Part shown: piece by piece, positions 28,740 through 39,293 of the stretch
How positions within the stretch are numbered: the stretch's first letter is position 1
How the letters are laid out: each line of letters opens with the position of its first letter
Source: Faecousia sp.
GTDB taxonomy: Bacteria > Bacillota > Clostridia > Oscillospirales > Oscillospiraceae
Reading direction: 5' to 3'
Assembly (NCBI GenBank): GCA_029257335.1
Contig: JARIBV010000034.1
Coordinates: forward strand, 1 to 64,000
DNA length: 64,000 bases
Notes under the pieces: generated by a model
What the model was told of the DNA's origin: nothing
Database searches by the model: none
The model's input: only the letters and a program-made list of their open reading frames with translations
Translations under genes and position numbers: made by a program

Positions 28740-29212
28740 GCCCGCATCTCCTTCAAATCCTGGCTGTTCCGGTGGAGGTCTCCCAGGAACTTGTCGATTT
28801 CTTTCACAGACAGAACGGCGGGGCAGATGGTATCGATGCCGAATTCCCGATAGACACATTCACGCTCCGGGTCATAGAGCCTTGCAATGACATGATCCAC
28901 ATGGAACATATCCCGGGCAATCTGGGCAACCATGATATTGGTGTTATCGTTGTTTGTCACCGCAACTACCACGCAGGCTTTGTCGATTTCAGCTTCCTTC
29001 AGGGTCTGAAAATCCGTGCCGTCACCTACAACGGACAGCCCTCCAAAGCTGGAAGACAGCCGCCGAAAGGAATCATTGTTCTGATCCAGAATCAGTACAT
29101 TGCGCCCTGCATCCGACAGAGTGTTGGCAAGATTGGCGCCCAGTCTGCCGCATCCCACAATGATGGTATAGGCATCCGGCTTTTTGGTCTCAAAGAAATT
29201 CATTTTAATCAT
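28736..29212 (-). CDS. TrkA_N (RCK_N) domain protein lacking RCK_C
   Basis: YTIIVGCGRLGANLANTLSDAGRNVLILDQN... stops shortly after the RCK_N fold. RBS precedes ATG 29212; ATGA overlap with the next gene. Confidence 0.9.
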   Translation of the reverse strand: MIKMNFFETKKPDAYTIIVGCGRLGANLANTLSDAGRNVLILDQNNDSFRRLSSSFGGLSVVGDGTDFQTLKEAEIDKACVVVAVTNNDNTNIMVAQIARDMFHVDHVIARLYDPERECVYREFGIDTICPAVLSVKEIDKFLGDLHRNSQDLKEMRA

Positions 29213-29607
29213 TACTTTCTCCTCCTGATCACATGGCCCACACCATGCTCGTCGTATCGGACTTCGTAGCGATCGGGCGCCTTCGCGGTGCAGTCGCTTT
29301 CTTCGTAGGCACATTTGCCGTTGGAATAAAAGGTGCCGTAATGAGTGAGATTCTGATTGGCAGGGGCGTATGCGGGGTCCAACGCCCAGGCGGCACGAAA
29401 ATGCTTCATTGCCATGCAGTGGTCGCCTTCATGCTCCAGAACAATGCCCAGCAGATTGTGGGGTTCCGGATTATGGGGAAACGCTCCCATCGCCTTGGTA
29501 ATCAGATTGGTGCACTTATGATATTCTCCGGTCATCACCAGAGTCCGGACGGTGCAGCACAGCTGGTGCAGCGCCTGTTCCTGATCCATCATAACAGCTG
29601 TATTCAT
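29212..29607 (-). CDS. TPR-type protein linked to Trk operon
   Basis: TGEYHKCTNLITKAMGAFPHNPEPHNLLGIVLEHEGDHCMAMKHFRAAWALDPAYAPANQNL (TPR-like). Shares the operon with the RCK genes. Confidence 0.75.
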   Translation of the reverse strand: MNTAVMMDQEQALHQLCCTVRTLVMTGEYHKCTNLITKAMGAFPHNPEPHNLLGIVLEHEGDHCMAMKHFRAAWALDPAYAPANQNLTHYGTFYSNGKCAYEESDCTAKAPDRYEVRYDEHGVGHVIRRRK

Positions 29608-29795
29608 AGATACAACCTCCTTCATAAGGGAATTGGCTTTGGTCCAGGGTGTGACAATCAAACCCATGGAGTTTTTCGTTCATCGGATTTCTCTGTGTCA
29701 CATCGGTTCCTTTGTTGTGCCCTTATCCTACTTCTTTTCGTGTGAGTGTGGTGTGAGAGAGCGAAGCCCCATGTTAAAATCCTGTGAGGAAATAC

Positions 29796-29832
29796 AAACG
29801 CCCCGCTTCGGTTATGCCGAAACGGGGCGTTT
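29796..29832. terminator. Intrinsic terminator
   Basis: aaacgccccg c ttcgg ttatg ccgaa a cggggcgttt at the 3' end of the kdpE-like gene. Confidence 0.8.
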
Positions 29833-29841
29833 CTCCGGAAA

Positions 29842-30540
29842 TTATTCATCCACCAGGCGATATCCCACACCGATCTCTGTGAGGATATACCGGGGCTTTG
29901 CGGGGATGGGCTCGATTTTTCGCCTCAGACCCGCCATCAGGGCTCTGAGGGCCTGGGTATCTGTTCCATAGCCGATTCCGTATACCTCTTTGATGAGATA
30001 CTGTGTGGTAAGTACCTTGCCCATATTTTTGAAAAACAAGGTCAGAAGGCTGTATTCCATGGGGGTAACATGGAGGGGTTCGGCCTTTATAAAGACCTGA
30101 TGCTTGTCAAGGTCAATAGAAAGATCTCCCACGGAAAGGACGGGCTGCACCTGCTCCCTTCTGGATTTGTACAGATGGCGGATGGATACGCGGATCCGTG
30201 CCAGAAGCTCCGTGGCAGAGAAGGGCTTGCACAGATAATCATCCGCCCCTGCGTCCAGGGCTGCGGCCTTTTCTTTGTCCTGGTCACGGGCAGATACCAC
30301 GATGATGGGCATCTCTGACCACTCCCGGACCTTTGCGATGACATCCATGCCGTCAAAATCGGGAAGTCCCAGATCCAGGAGCATGACATCGATCCTCTGG
30401 GAAACCAGGGTGGACAAAGCCCCCTGTGCGGTTCCTGTTGTGAAATACGGAAAGCCTTCCTGCTTCAGAATGTAGGAGATATAGTTTCGGATCTGGGAGT
30501 CGTCCTCCACAACCAGGATGGTTTCATTATGTTTTATCAT
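29842..30540 (-). CDS. kdpE: KdpE-like OmpR-family response regulator
   Basis: MIKHNETILVVEDDSQIRNYISYILKQEGF; phospho-acceptor LLDLGLPDFDGMDVI; winged-helix C-terminus. Confidence 0.88.
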   Translation of the reverse strand: MIKHNETILVVEDDSQIRNYISYILKQEGFPYFTTGTAQGALSTLVSQRIDVMLLDLGLPDFDGMDVIAKVREWSEMPIIVVSARDQDKEKAAALDAGADDYLCKPFSATELLARIRVSIRHLYKSRREQVQPVLSVGDLSIDLDKHQVFIKAEPLHVTPMEYSLLTLFFKNMGKVLTTQYLIKEVYGIGYGTDTQALRALMAGLRRKIEPIPAKPRYILTEIGVGYRLVDE

Positions 30541-32050
30541 GGACTTGTTCCTCCAAAGGCAATGTAAAAGTAAATTTTGCACCATGGCCATGTTTGTTTT
30601 CGGCAGAAATCTGTCCGCCATGTGCCTGTACAATGGACTGGCAAATGGAAAGCCCCAGACCAACGCCCCGCTGGGCATCGGCGCTTTTTCCCCGGGTGGT
30701 GTAGAACTGCTGGAAAATATAGGGAAGATCTGCCTCAGGAATGCCTCTTCCGTTGTCCTCCACAACAAAGACGGCCAGATTCGCCCGAGAATCCCTGCTG
30801 ACGGAAAGACGGATCTCTTCGTGATCCGGGGTGTGTTTTACTGCGTTGTCCAAAAGGTTTACCAGGACCTGGCTGATGAGCCTTGCATCCATGGGCACCA
30901 TAAGGATCATATCCGGCATGGACAGAGTGATTTCACGCTGGGGGAATCTCTTTTCGATGACCTTCACCGCAACGCCCACCACCTCTTCCACCGCTTCCAG
31001 CTCTTTATACAGGGCAAAACCACCGTCTTGCAGCCTGGTGAGATTGAGAATGTTTTCCACCAGAGAATGGAGCCAGTCCGCATCTTTATAAATGCCTTTG
31101 GCCAGCTCATAGCGAAGATCTTTTTTAGGGGTCATGTCCATAATCATTTCGCTGGTTCCCATAATGCCGGACAGAGGGGTGCGAAGATCGTGGGAAATGG
31201 CCCGTAAAAGATTTCCTCTGTAATGCTCCTGCATGGCTTCTTCCCGGATTTTTGCCTGGGTCTGCAGGCTTTCAAAACGCTCCATGGCCAGGGCGGTGCT
31301 TTCGATAATGGAGTGCAGCAGCCGTGTATGGGACTCTCCGATCTGTTCGGCGTCTTCTTTGGGAATACGCAGCACTGCCAGAATGGCATCGGTTCCGTAA
31401 ATGGGAAAGTCACAGAACTCCGGGCCGATGTCATAGGGGGCGTGCAGTCCCTCTATTCGCTTTTGCAGCTCGGTGGGACGGTCCAGCTCCCGGTGAATCA
31501 GGGTCCCGTCTTTTTTATGCTGGATGAAACCGGGCTCGGGAACCCCGCTTTCGTCAAAACAAATACAGGCGGCACTGGTAGAAAAAATCTTGCTCACGGT
31601 TTTTACGGTGATTTCCGCAATGGCATGGACGCTCTGGGCATCGGTCAGGTGGTTGGTCATCTGGTACAGGGCATTGCTTTCGGCTTCCCGCTCTCTGGCC
31701 TGTGTGGCGGCCTGCTTTACCTTCGTGGTCAATGCGCTGGTGGTAATGGCAGTGGCGGACATAATGCAGAAGGTAATGATATAGGTAGGATCACTGACCT
31801 TCAGAGTGTAATAGGGCTCGGTAAAGAACCAATTAAACATCAAGGTGGACAAAATCGTCGCTGCGATGCCATAGAAATGGCCGTCGGTAAATCGTGCAAT
31901 GAGCAGGACCGAAAGAATGTACACTACCACAATATTGGTCGGCTGGAGATGCTGAAAGCCCAATAGAATTCCCAGGGCTGTGGCCCCTGCCAGCAGCAGA
32001 GCAGTAATGCCCGTGTTTTTAATTATTTTTTTGACTTTTTTCCGTTTCAT
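30527..32050 (-). CDS. KdpD-like sensor histidine kinase (DUF4118 + HisKA/HATPase, lacking the N-terminal KdpD/Usp part)
   Basis: DUF4118-type TM block NIVVVYILSVLLIARFTDGHFYGIAATILSTLMFNWFFTEPYYTLKVSDPTY; H-box LLRAISHDLRTPLSGIMG; N/G boxes. Confidence 0.88.
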   Translation of the reverse strand: MKRKKVKKIIKNTGITALLLAGATALGILLGFQHLQPTNIVVVYILSVLLIARFTDGHFYGIAATILSTLMFNWFFTEPYYTLKVSDPTYIITFCIMSATAITTSALTTKVKQAATQAREREAESNALYQMTNHLTDAQSVHAIAEITVKTVSKIFSTSAACICFDESGVPEPGFIQHKKDGTLIHRELDRPTELQKRIEGLHAPYDIGPEFCDFPIYGTDAILAVLRIPKEDAEQIGESHTRLLHSIIESTALAMERFESLQTQAKIREEAMQEHYRGNLLRAISHDLRTPLSGIMGTSEMIMDMTPKKDLRYELAKGIYKDADWLHSLVENILNLTRLQDGGFALYKELEAVEEVVGVAVKVIEKRFPQREITLSMPDMILMVPMDARLISQVLVNLLDNAVKHTPDHEEIRLSVSRDSRANLAVFVVEDNGRGIPEADLPYIFQQFYTTRGKSADAQRGVGLGLSICQSIVQAHGGQISAENKHGHGAKFTFTLPLEEQVHDKT

Positions 32051-32648
32051 TGTTGTGTTCCGAAAGTCTCTGCCAGAAAGAAGGGACTTCCTTGCTATGC
32101 CTTTCTACAGGATCGTTCCTATTATAAGATCGGTTTGCTCCTTTTTCAACCTTCAACCAGACTTTTCCCAGACCGGGCTATGGGGAAGTGCGGGAAGTGG
32201 AGAAAATTTTTGAGATTTTGGAAGGTCTGCCTGCGGCGCAGTGCAGAGCGTGGACTCCGGCAAAAGCCGGCGTTTATGCATAAAAAGGAGAGCAGTCCCT
32301 TTGTATCAGCAGACCTGATTTGAAAAAGGGCGAAATAACCAACGAGTTCGTCATAAAGAAGAGAAGATAAAGGGTTTCTCCCTGTAGCGCGGATAAATGC
32401 TTCTATACTGCATACACATGTGTGCATAATAAAAAATAGTAAAAAATAACAAAATAGCTCTTGATTTTAGTGTGTAAATCGTATACAATAGCTAGTATTC
32501 AAGCACTTTACTTCACGAATGCGGTGAAAATATCCACCGCTTTAGACAACTGCAGCAGCATAAAACGATAAGTGTATATTTGTGGCACTGCCACTGATAT
32601 ATGGGAAGCCCCCACAAAGGCGAAAAAAGAATGTTAGGAGCACTGAGA

Positions 32649-35600
32649 ATGAAGAAACAATTTGCTACCCAGCTTCTTTCCCTGATTCTGGTGTTTGCCG
32701 TGGTCGCAGGCTTTGCGGTCCCTGTCAATGCATCCGGTCTTAGCTGGAAAGAAACCGACACGCAGGTTTCTTTTGATCTGTCCGACAATAAAGTCCCTCA
32801 GATCGCTAAGGAGCCTGAGCACAGTGAGAACGACATGGTTCGTGTTTCCATCGTAATGGAAGACAAGCCTACGGTGCAGATGGGATATCCCGTTCTTGGA
32901 ATTGCCCAGAATGCTGCCGCCGTTCGCTACAGTGATTCCCTGCTGGAAAAGCAGGAAACCATGGAACAGCAGATTTCCACCCAGGTTCTGGGTGGCGATG
33001 AGCTGGATGTGGTCTGGAACATGACCTTGGTGGGCAACATGATTTCCGCCAATGTGCCCTATGGAAAGTTGGAAAAGCTGGAATCCATGGACGGAGTTAA
33101 AGAAGTGATCCTGGAGCGAGTCTATGAGCCCCAGCAGGCGACCAGAGACACTGCTCAGCCCAATATGATCACTTCCGGGAATATGATCGGCAGCGGTCCT
33201 GTCTGGGCAGAGGGCTACACCGGTGCCGGTTCCAGAATTGCCGTTGTGGATACAGGTACGGACCTGGATCATCAGTCCTTTGACAGCAAGGCATATCTTC
33301 ATTCTCTGGAGCAGAACGCAAAAGAGAAGAATATGTCCGTGGAAGAGTATAAGAAGAGCCTGAATCTTATGGATGAGGCCCAGATCGCTGCGGTCCTGGA
33401 CAAGCTGAATGTCCACGAAAAGAATCCTTCTGTCAAGGCCTCTGATCTGTACATGAATGAAAAGCTGTCCTATGGTTACAACTATGTGGACAACAATCTG
33501 GAACTCACCCATGATAACGATGAGATGAGCGCTCACGGCTCTCATGTTGCAGGTATTGCTACGGCCAACCGCTATGTGCCGCAGGGGGATTCCTTTGTAG
33601 ATGCGGCCGAAGCGGTTCACATGGTGGGCGTGGCTCCCGATGCTCAGCTCATTACCATGAAGGTATTTGGTGCCAAGGGCGGTGCTTACGATTCCGACTA
33701 TATGGCAGCCATTGAAGATGCCATCGTGCTGGGCTGTGATGTGGTGAACCTGTCTCTGGGCACCAGCACTGCCGGTAGCCCCTACAGTGACACCTATGCA
33801 GAATTGCTGGATTACCTGACCAAAACCGACATTGTCGTGTCCATTTCCGCAGGTAACTCCGGTGCATGGTCCGACACTACTGCTCTGGGCAACCTTTACA
33901 GCGACGATGTCTCTTTTGACACCGCCGGTTCCCCCGGCTCCTACAAGAACGCTTTCACCGTGGCGTCTGTAGACAATGCCGGCACCTATGACTACTACTT
34001 TACAGTCGATGGCGAGAAGATCGCCTACAGTGAAAAGAATGAGTATAAGAATCGCCCCTTCCGCGAGCTGGCCGGAGAAAACACCAAGGAATATGAGTAT
34101 GTCTTTGTGGATGCTCCCGGCGCAAAGGAAGATTACGCTGGAATCGACCTCACAGACAAGATCGTTTTCTGCGCCCGTGGTACCATCAGCTTTGTAGAGA
34201 AGGCAAACACTGCTGCTTCTCTGGGTGCTGCCGGCACAGTCATCTATAACAACACCACTGGTTTTATCGGACTGGATCTTACCGGTTATGAGCACACGCA
34301 GCCCTGCGTGGGTATTTTGAAGGCCGATGCCAATGCAATCAAGAAGCATTCCGAGGCTCAAACAACTGAAGATGGCCGCACTTACTATACCGGCAAGCTT
34401 GTGGTTGAGTCCCAACAGGGAGCTGTGATGCACAACGGCATGTATACCATGAGCGCCTTCTCCTCCTGGGGCGTTCCCGGCGATCTCAGCATGAAGCCTG
34501 AGATTACCGCCCCCGGCGGCGCGATCTACTCTGTAGAGGGCCAGGTCAAAGAGACGGACCGCTATGTATATATGTCCGGTACCTCCATGGCAGCTCCTCA
34601 GATCACCGGCATGACCGCACTGGCTGCACAGTACTTCCGTGAAACCGGTCTTGCCAAGAAAATGAATGTTTCCCCCAGAGTCCTGGCCCAGAGCCTTCTC
34701 ATGTCCACTGCAGATCCTCTTCGTGAGGAAGCTGCCGGCGGCAACTACTACTCCATCCTGAATCAGGGTGCAGGCCTGGCCAAAATCGACGATGTTGTAT
34801 CTGCCGATTCCTATATCATGGTGGACGGCCAGCCCGACGGCAAGGTAAAGGCTGAGCTGGGCCATGATCCCCAGCGTACCGGCGAATACAAGTTCTCCTT
34901 CACCATCCACAACATGACCGAGGCAGAGCAGGAGTACGCCCTCAACGCCGATGTGTTCCTTCAGAATGTACAGGCGAAGGACGGATATGAATTCCTGAAT
35001 AAGCAGACCCACATCACCGGCAGCGAAACCGTTTTCGCCGTGGACGGAACGCCCATTGAGAATGTCAGTGTCAATTACGACCTCAACGGCGACGGAAAGA
35101 CCAATGAGCTGGATGCGGACTATCTGCTGGAGTATCTGCTGGGCAACGAGTCCGAGCTGAAGGCTGACGGAGATGTGAACGGTGACGGCACCGTCAACAG
35201 CTACGACGCCCACGACCTTCTGGCACAGCTGAAAGATGCCATCCGTGTGGATGTGCCCGCCAGCGGAGAAAAGCAGGTAGAGGTTACCATTAAGCTTTCC
35301 GACGAGACCAAGGAATACCTGAACCAGCATAACCCCAAGGGCGGCTATGTGCAGGCATTTGTTAATGTGTATGGTTTGGCAGACGAAGAGGGCGCCACGG
35401 GAACCCAGCACGCCATCCCCGTTCTGGCTTACTATGGCGACTGGTCCGAGCCGTCTATGTACGAAAAGGGCTCCTATGCAGAATATAAGAGCGGCATGGA
35501 GCAGCCCTCTTATCTGTCGGATGCTCATAAGAATCAGATCAACTTCCTGGGCATTGACTACAGCGATGGAAGCGAGTATGTCTATGCCGGTAACCCCATT

Positions 35601-38600
35601 GCACGGGATGAAGAGTACCTTCAGTACCGCAACGCAATGAACAACACGAAGAATAACACCATCACCAATCAGTATTTCTGCCTGATCCGGGATGCCGGTG
35701 CAAGCAAAATCACCGTCACCAACAAGGAGACCGGCGAGGTCTACAAGGAAATCGATGTAGGCGATCTGGACCCCGCATTCTTTGCTGCTGCCAATGGGGC
35801 CTGGATGAAGGCATTGGAGTCTGCCAAGATCAACTGGGACGGCACCGATGCCAAGGGCAACAAGCTTCCTGAGGGCACCACGGTAGAAATCACTATGGCT
35901 GCCGCACCTCATTTCTATCGCAACGAGGACAAGACCTTTAACTATGGCGCACTGAAAGACGGCGCCTTCCTCAAGACTCAGATTACCATCGATAACACTG
36001 CTCCTGAGGCCAGTGAGATCAAGATGGTCGATGGAAAGGAAAACACTCTGCGCGTCACCGCCAAGGACAACCAGCATGTTGCTGCTGTAGCCATTATGAA
36101 TGGTGCCGGCAATGTGATGCTGCGTGCCGCATCTCCCAACCAGAAGGAAGCCGGTCAGGAAGTAACAGTCGAGCTGAATCTGGATGGCCTGAGAGGCAAT
36201 AAGTTCGTGGTTACTGTCTGCGACTATGCATTGAATGTGAAGAACTATGAGGTGACCCTGGATGTTGTACAGGAAGAGCCTCCTCACTTCACTGCCATTG
36301 ACTACTCCTTCTCCAATGGCGACGGATTTACCGGCTATGTAGGTTTTGACACAGACGGCTCCGGTGAGTTCAGCGAAGAAGGGACCAAAGCTATGGGTAC
36401 ATGCCCCAATAAGGCCACTCCCAGAGCTGCTGAGTATGTGGATGGTCATGTATTTGAAGTTACAGAAACCAATGAGCTGTATGTAGCCGATGAGTTGGAT
36501 CTCAACTACTTTGAGTATCTGGCCAAGCTGGACCCCAAGAATGAGTGGGACATTGAAAACTTCAACGACTTGGCTTATAGTCCCAAAGATGATACTCTGT
36601 ATGGCCAGTTCTTCTCCAAGAAGAATGAGATGGCCAAGCCCTACTTGTGCTCCATCGACATGCACATGGGCACCATGAAGGTTCTGGGCGAAATGCCTGA
36701 GATGAGCCATACCATGACGGTGGATGACAAGGGCAACTTCTACACCATCGATATTGTGGAAGGCGTTCTGTACACTTTCACTCTGGAGGAGATCACTGCT
36801 GAGACTCCTACTATGAAGATGGTGGGCAAGACCGGCTTCTATCAGATCCTCAATGAGCCCTTTGTCAGCTCCATCACTTGGGACTCCGAGGCTGGAAAGC
36901 TGTACTGGGCATATCCCGCAGGCTTGCTGTTGGTGGACCACACCACCGGCGAGTGCACTCCTCAGAACTGGTATAAGGATACCGACCGCATGGGTGGCCT
37001 GTATGTCCGTACCAACAGCAAGGGCAATCAGTTTGAGCCCAAGAGCACAATCGAAAAGGTTACCGTCACTTCTCAGCAGCAGGAGCTGATTGTTGGTCAG
37101 GAACTGAAACTGATTGGTCAGGTCTGGCCTTGGCACGCAACTGACAAGACAGTCAGCTGGAAAAGCTCCGATGACACATTGGCCACAGTCGGCGAAAATG
37201 GTGTTGTGAAGGCCCTGAAGGCCGGCACAGTTACCATTACCGCTACCTCTAATCTGGATTCCAGCAAGAGTGCCGAAATCACTCTGACACTGAAGGATTT
37301 GGACACCAAGTTAAACGGTTTGGTGTGGGATCATGACGGCAAGGTTTGGTGGAGCGAGTTCCAGCCCAACACCCTGCCTGAGTACAAGAAGATCTGTGAC
37401 ACTCCCGCAAAGGAAGATCTGGGCTCTGCTGCCATTGCACCGGACGGCACCATCTACGCCGGAACCATGGACCCCAACACCCTGGTTTCCGATCTGTACA
37501 AGGTAGACCCCAAGACCTTCGAGACCACCAAGATCGGCGGAAGCGATGAAGTGGGCTACTTTGATATGGCTTACGCTCCCAATATGCTGGGCGGATGTCT
37601 GGCAGTGGCTTTCGGTCCTCAGCTCCTCTTTGTAGACAAGAATACCGGCGAGATGCTGGACTTTATCCACATGTGGTTCTTTGATGTTGTGGGTGTCAGC
37701 TACTTCGGTTCTGTTCCTTACAAGGATGAGGCAACAGGGGTCGATACTATGGTGGACTTCTTCGTCATCGTCGATTCCCATGGCTATGTCTATCTGTTTG
37801 GATTCCTGATGATCGATGACACCGTGCACTATGTTACCAATGACGAAATTGGTGCAGAGTTGGGTAACATGGGTTACCAGACCGATACCCATTTCTTTAA
37901 CTCCCTGCATTTTGATGGCCAGTACGCCTACTGGGCAGCTTTCAGCAGAGAAAAGAACCATATGACCCTGCACGCTATGGATCTCATGGGCAGCAGAAGA
38001 ACCTACAACATGGGCACCTTCGGCGACGGCATTTGGCCTGTTGGCGGCCTGATGCAGCTGGATGCAAAGGCACCCGCCAGCGTGCTTAATGAGTTGGGCG
38101 CCAATCTGACGGTCCATGAACCTGAGAACAAAGAGTTCCAGAAGGTAGAGACTCCTGAAATCACTCCTGATGGCGGTGTCAATTCCACAAGTGAAGTAAC
38201 ACCCACCAGCGATGCACAGGAAAACAACAAGCAGGTTACGGTCAATGTAAGCGCACATGAAGCAGCAACCAACGGCCGCGTAAAGATCTCCTATAATCCC
38301 GACGAACTCAATCTGGTGAGCGTCAACGGCAACACCCAGGCCTTCGCTTCTGCCGAAGAAATGGGTACTGTAGAGGTGGCATATGCAAGCGCTGCGGAGC
38401 TCAGCGAGGATGCAGCCGCTGCTACCCTGACATTTGAGCTTGCAGAGCAGGCCCATGGTTATAACACGGTTACCGTGGATCATGTGGAACTGAACAAGGG
38501 CAAGGGCGAACAGGAAGAGCTGAAGATTCAGCTTGGGGAGAAGTGTCCCTCCAAGGAGTTCAAGGATCTGGATCTGTCCAGATGGTACCATGAGGGTGTG

Positions 38601-39092
38601 GACTTCGTCCTGAATAAGGGCATCATGGAAGGCATTGGAAACAACCTCTTCAACCCCAACGGAAAGATCACCCGTGCACAGATGGTTACCATGCTGTACC
38701 GGATGGCCGGCAGCCCCGATGTCACCGGAATGGAGCATTCCTTCACCGATGTGGACGAGAACAGATGGTATGTTGAGGCAGTCCTGTGGGCTGCTGACAA
38801 GGGCATCACCGATGGTGTCACCAAGACCCTGTTCGCTCCCAACCATCCCGTGACCAGAGAGCAGATGGTCACATTCCTGTATCGCTATGCACAGCTGGAA
38901 AACAAGGATGTGAACGCTGCTGCGGATCTGAACCAGTATCCGGATGCCAATGATCTTCACGAGTATGCAGAGGAATCCATGGCTTGGGCTATTGAAAAGG
39001 GCCTGATTGAGGGCATGGACGGCCGCCTGTATCCCGCAAAGGCTGCAACCCGTGCACAGGCTGCAACGGTTGTTATGCGTTATTACAAGTAA
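32649..39092 (+). CDS. Giant secreted S8 subtilisin-like protease with dockerin-like, Ig-like, cohesin-like and three SLH modules
   Basis: Signal peptide MKKQFATQLLSLILVFAVVAGFAVPVNA. Triad D (IAVVDTGTDLDHQSF), H (SAHGSHVAGIATA), S (YMSGTSMAAPQ). Dockerin-like DLNGDGKTNELDADYLLEYLL...DVNGDGTVNSYDAHDLLAQL. Big2 VSWKSSDDTLATVGENGVVKALKAGTVTITATS. SLH x3 at the C-terminus. Confidence 0.93.
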   Translation: MKKQFATQLLSLILVFAVVAGFAVPVNASGLSWKETDTQVSFDLSDNKVPQIAKEPEHSENDMVRVSIVMEDKPTVQMGYPVLGIAQNAAAVRYSDSLLEKQETMEQQISTQVLGGDELDVVWNMTLVGNMISANVPYGKLEKLESMDGVKEVILERVYEPQQATRDTAQPNMITSGNMIGSGPVWAEGYTGAGSRIAVVDTGTDLDHQSFDSKAYLHSLEQNAKEKNMSVEEYKKSLNLMDEAQIAAVLDKLNVHEKNPSVKASDLYMNEKLSYGYNYVDNNLELTHDNDEMSAHGSHVAGIATANRYVPQGDSFVDAAEAVHMVGVAPDAQLITMKVFGAKGGAYDSDYMAAIEDAIVLGCDVVNLSLGTSTAGSPYSDTYAELLDYLTKTDIVVSISAGNSGAWSDTTALGNLYSDDVSFDTAGSPGSYKNAFTVASVDNAGTYDYYFTVDGEKIAYSEKNEYKNRPFRELAGENTKEYEYVFVDAPGAKEDYAGIDLTDKIVFCARGTISFVEKANTAASLGAAGTVIYNNTTGFIGLDLTGYEHTQPCVGILKADANAIKKHSEAQTTEDGRTYYTGKLVVESQQGAVMHNGMYTMSAFSSWGVPGDLSMKPEITAPGGAIYSVEGQVKETDRYVYMSGTSMAAPQITGMTALAAQYFRETGLAKKMNVSPRVLAQSLLMSTADPLREEAAGGNYYSILNQGAGLAKIDDVVSADSYIMVDGQPDGKVKAELGHDPQRTGEYKFSFTIHNMTEAEQEYALNADVFLQNVQAKDGYEFLNKQTHITGSETVFAVDGTPIENVSVNYDLNGDGKTNELDADYLLEYLLGNESELKADGDVNGDGTVNSYDAHDLLAQLKDAIRVDVPASGEKQVEVTIKLSDETKEYLNQHNPKGGYVQAFVNVYGLADEEGATGTQHAIPVLAYYGDWSEPSMYEKGSYAEYKSGMEQPSYLSDAHKNQINFLGIDYSDGSEYVYAGNPIARDEEYLQYRNAMNNTKNNTITNQYFCLIRDAGASKITVTNKETGEVYKEIDVGDLDPAFFAAANGAWMKALESAKINWDGTDAKGNKLPEGTTVEITMAAAPHFYRNEDKTFNYGALKDGAFLKTQITIDNTAPEASEIKMVDGKENTLRVTAKDNQHVAAVAIMNGAGNVMLRAASPNQKEAGQEVTVELNLDGLRGNKFVVTVCDYALNVKNYEVTLDVVQEEPPHFTAIDYSFSNGDGFTGYVGFDTDGSGEFSEEGTKAMGTCPNKATPRAAEYVDGHVFEVTETNELYVADELDLNYFEYLAKLDPKNEWDIENFNDLAYSPKDDTLYGQFFSKKNEMAKPYLCSIDMHMGTMKVLGEMPEMSHTMTVDDKGNFYTIDIVEGVLYTFTLEEITAETPTMKMVGKTGFYQILNEPFVSSITWDSEAGKLYWAYPAGLLLVDHTTGECTPQNWYKDTDRMGGLYVRTNSKGNQFEPKSTIEKVTVTSQQQELIVGQELKLIGQVWPWHATDKTVSWKSSDDTLATVGENGVVKALKAGTVTITATSNLDSSKSAEITLTLKDLDTKLNGLVWDHDGKVWWSEFQPNTLPEYKKICDTPAKEDLGSAAIAPDGTIYAGTMDPNTLVSDLYKVDPKTFETTKIGGSDEVGYFDMAYAPNMLGGCLAVAFGPQLLFVDKNTGEMLDFIHMWFFDVVGVSYFGSVPYKDEATGVDTMVDFFVIVDSHGYVYLFGFLMIDDTVHYVTNDEIGAELGNMGYQTDTHFFNSLHFDGQYAYWAAFSREKNHMTLHAMDLMGSRRTYNMGTFGDGIWPVGGLMQLDAKAPASVLNELGANLTVHEPENKEFQKVETPEITPDGGVNSTSEVTPTSDAQENNKQVTVNVSAHEAATNGRVKISYNPDELNLVSVNGNTQAFASAEEMGTVEVAYASAAELSEDAAAATLTFELAEQAHGYNTVTVDHVELNKGKGEQEELKIQLGEKCPSKEFKDLDLSRWYHEGVDFVLNKGIMEGIGNNLFNPNGKITRAQMVTMLYRMAGSPDVTGMEHSFTDVDENRWYVEAVLWAADKGITDGVTKTLFAPNHPVTREQMVTFLYRYAQLENKDVNAAADLNQYPDANDLHEYAEESMAWAIEKGLIEGMDGRLYPAKAATRAQAATVVMRYYK

Positions 39093-39140
39093 AGTAAACT
39101 CCTTCTGAGGGGGAACCCTCAGAAGGATACAAGGAAAACG

Positions 39141-39179
39141 GATGCTGTCTCACATGGCGTTGTGGGACAGCATCTTTTT
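39141..39179 (+). terminator. Intrinsic terminator after S8 protease
   Basis: gatgctgtctcac...gtgggacagcatc followed by ttttt; an additional 12-bp hairpin lies at 39100-39127. Confidence 0.75.
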
Positions 39180-39293
39180 CTGTCAAAAAACCCCGGCATA
39201 TTGGTAAAAAAGTAGTTTTTGTAATTGACAAATGTAAAAAAATAAGATACGCTATGCACCTGAGTCACCTGCATCCGAGGGTGCAGACGGAAA

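Noticed and set aside
30541-30768. N-terminal extension of the KdpE-like ORF
   Set aside because: It overlaps the 3' end of the sensor kinase gene; the receiver domain starts at MIKHNETILVVEDD (30540).
32634-37136. 1500-aa minus-strand ORF antisense to the S8 protease
   Set aside because: Shadow ORF. Composition is low-complexity and lacks domain motifs, while the plus strand encodes a protease with full catalytic triad and domain order.
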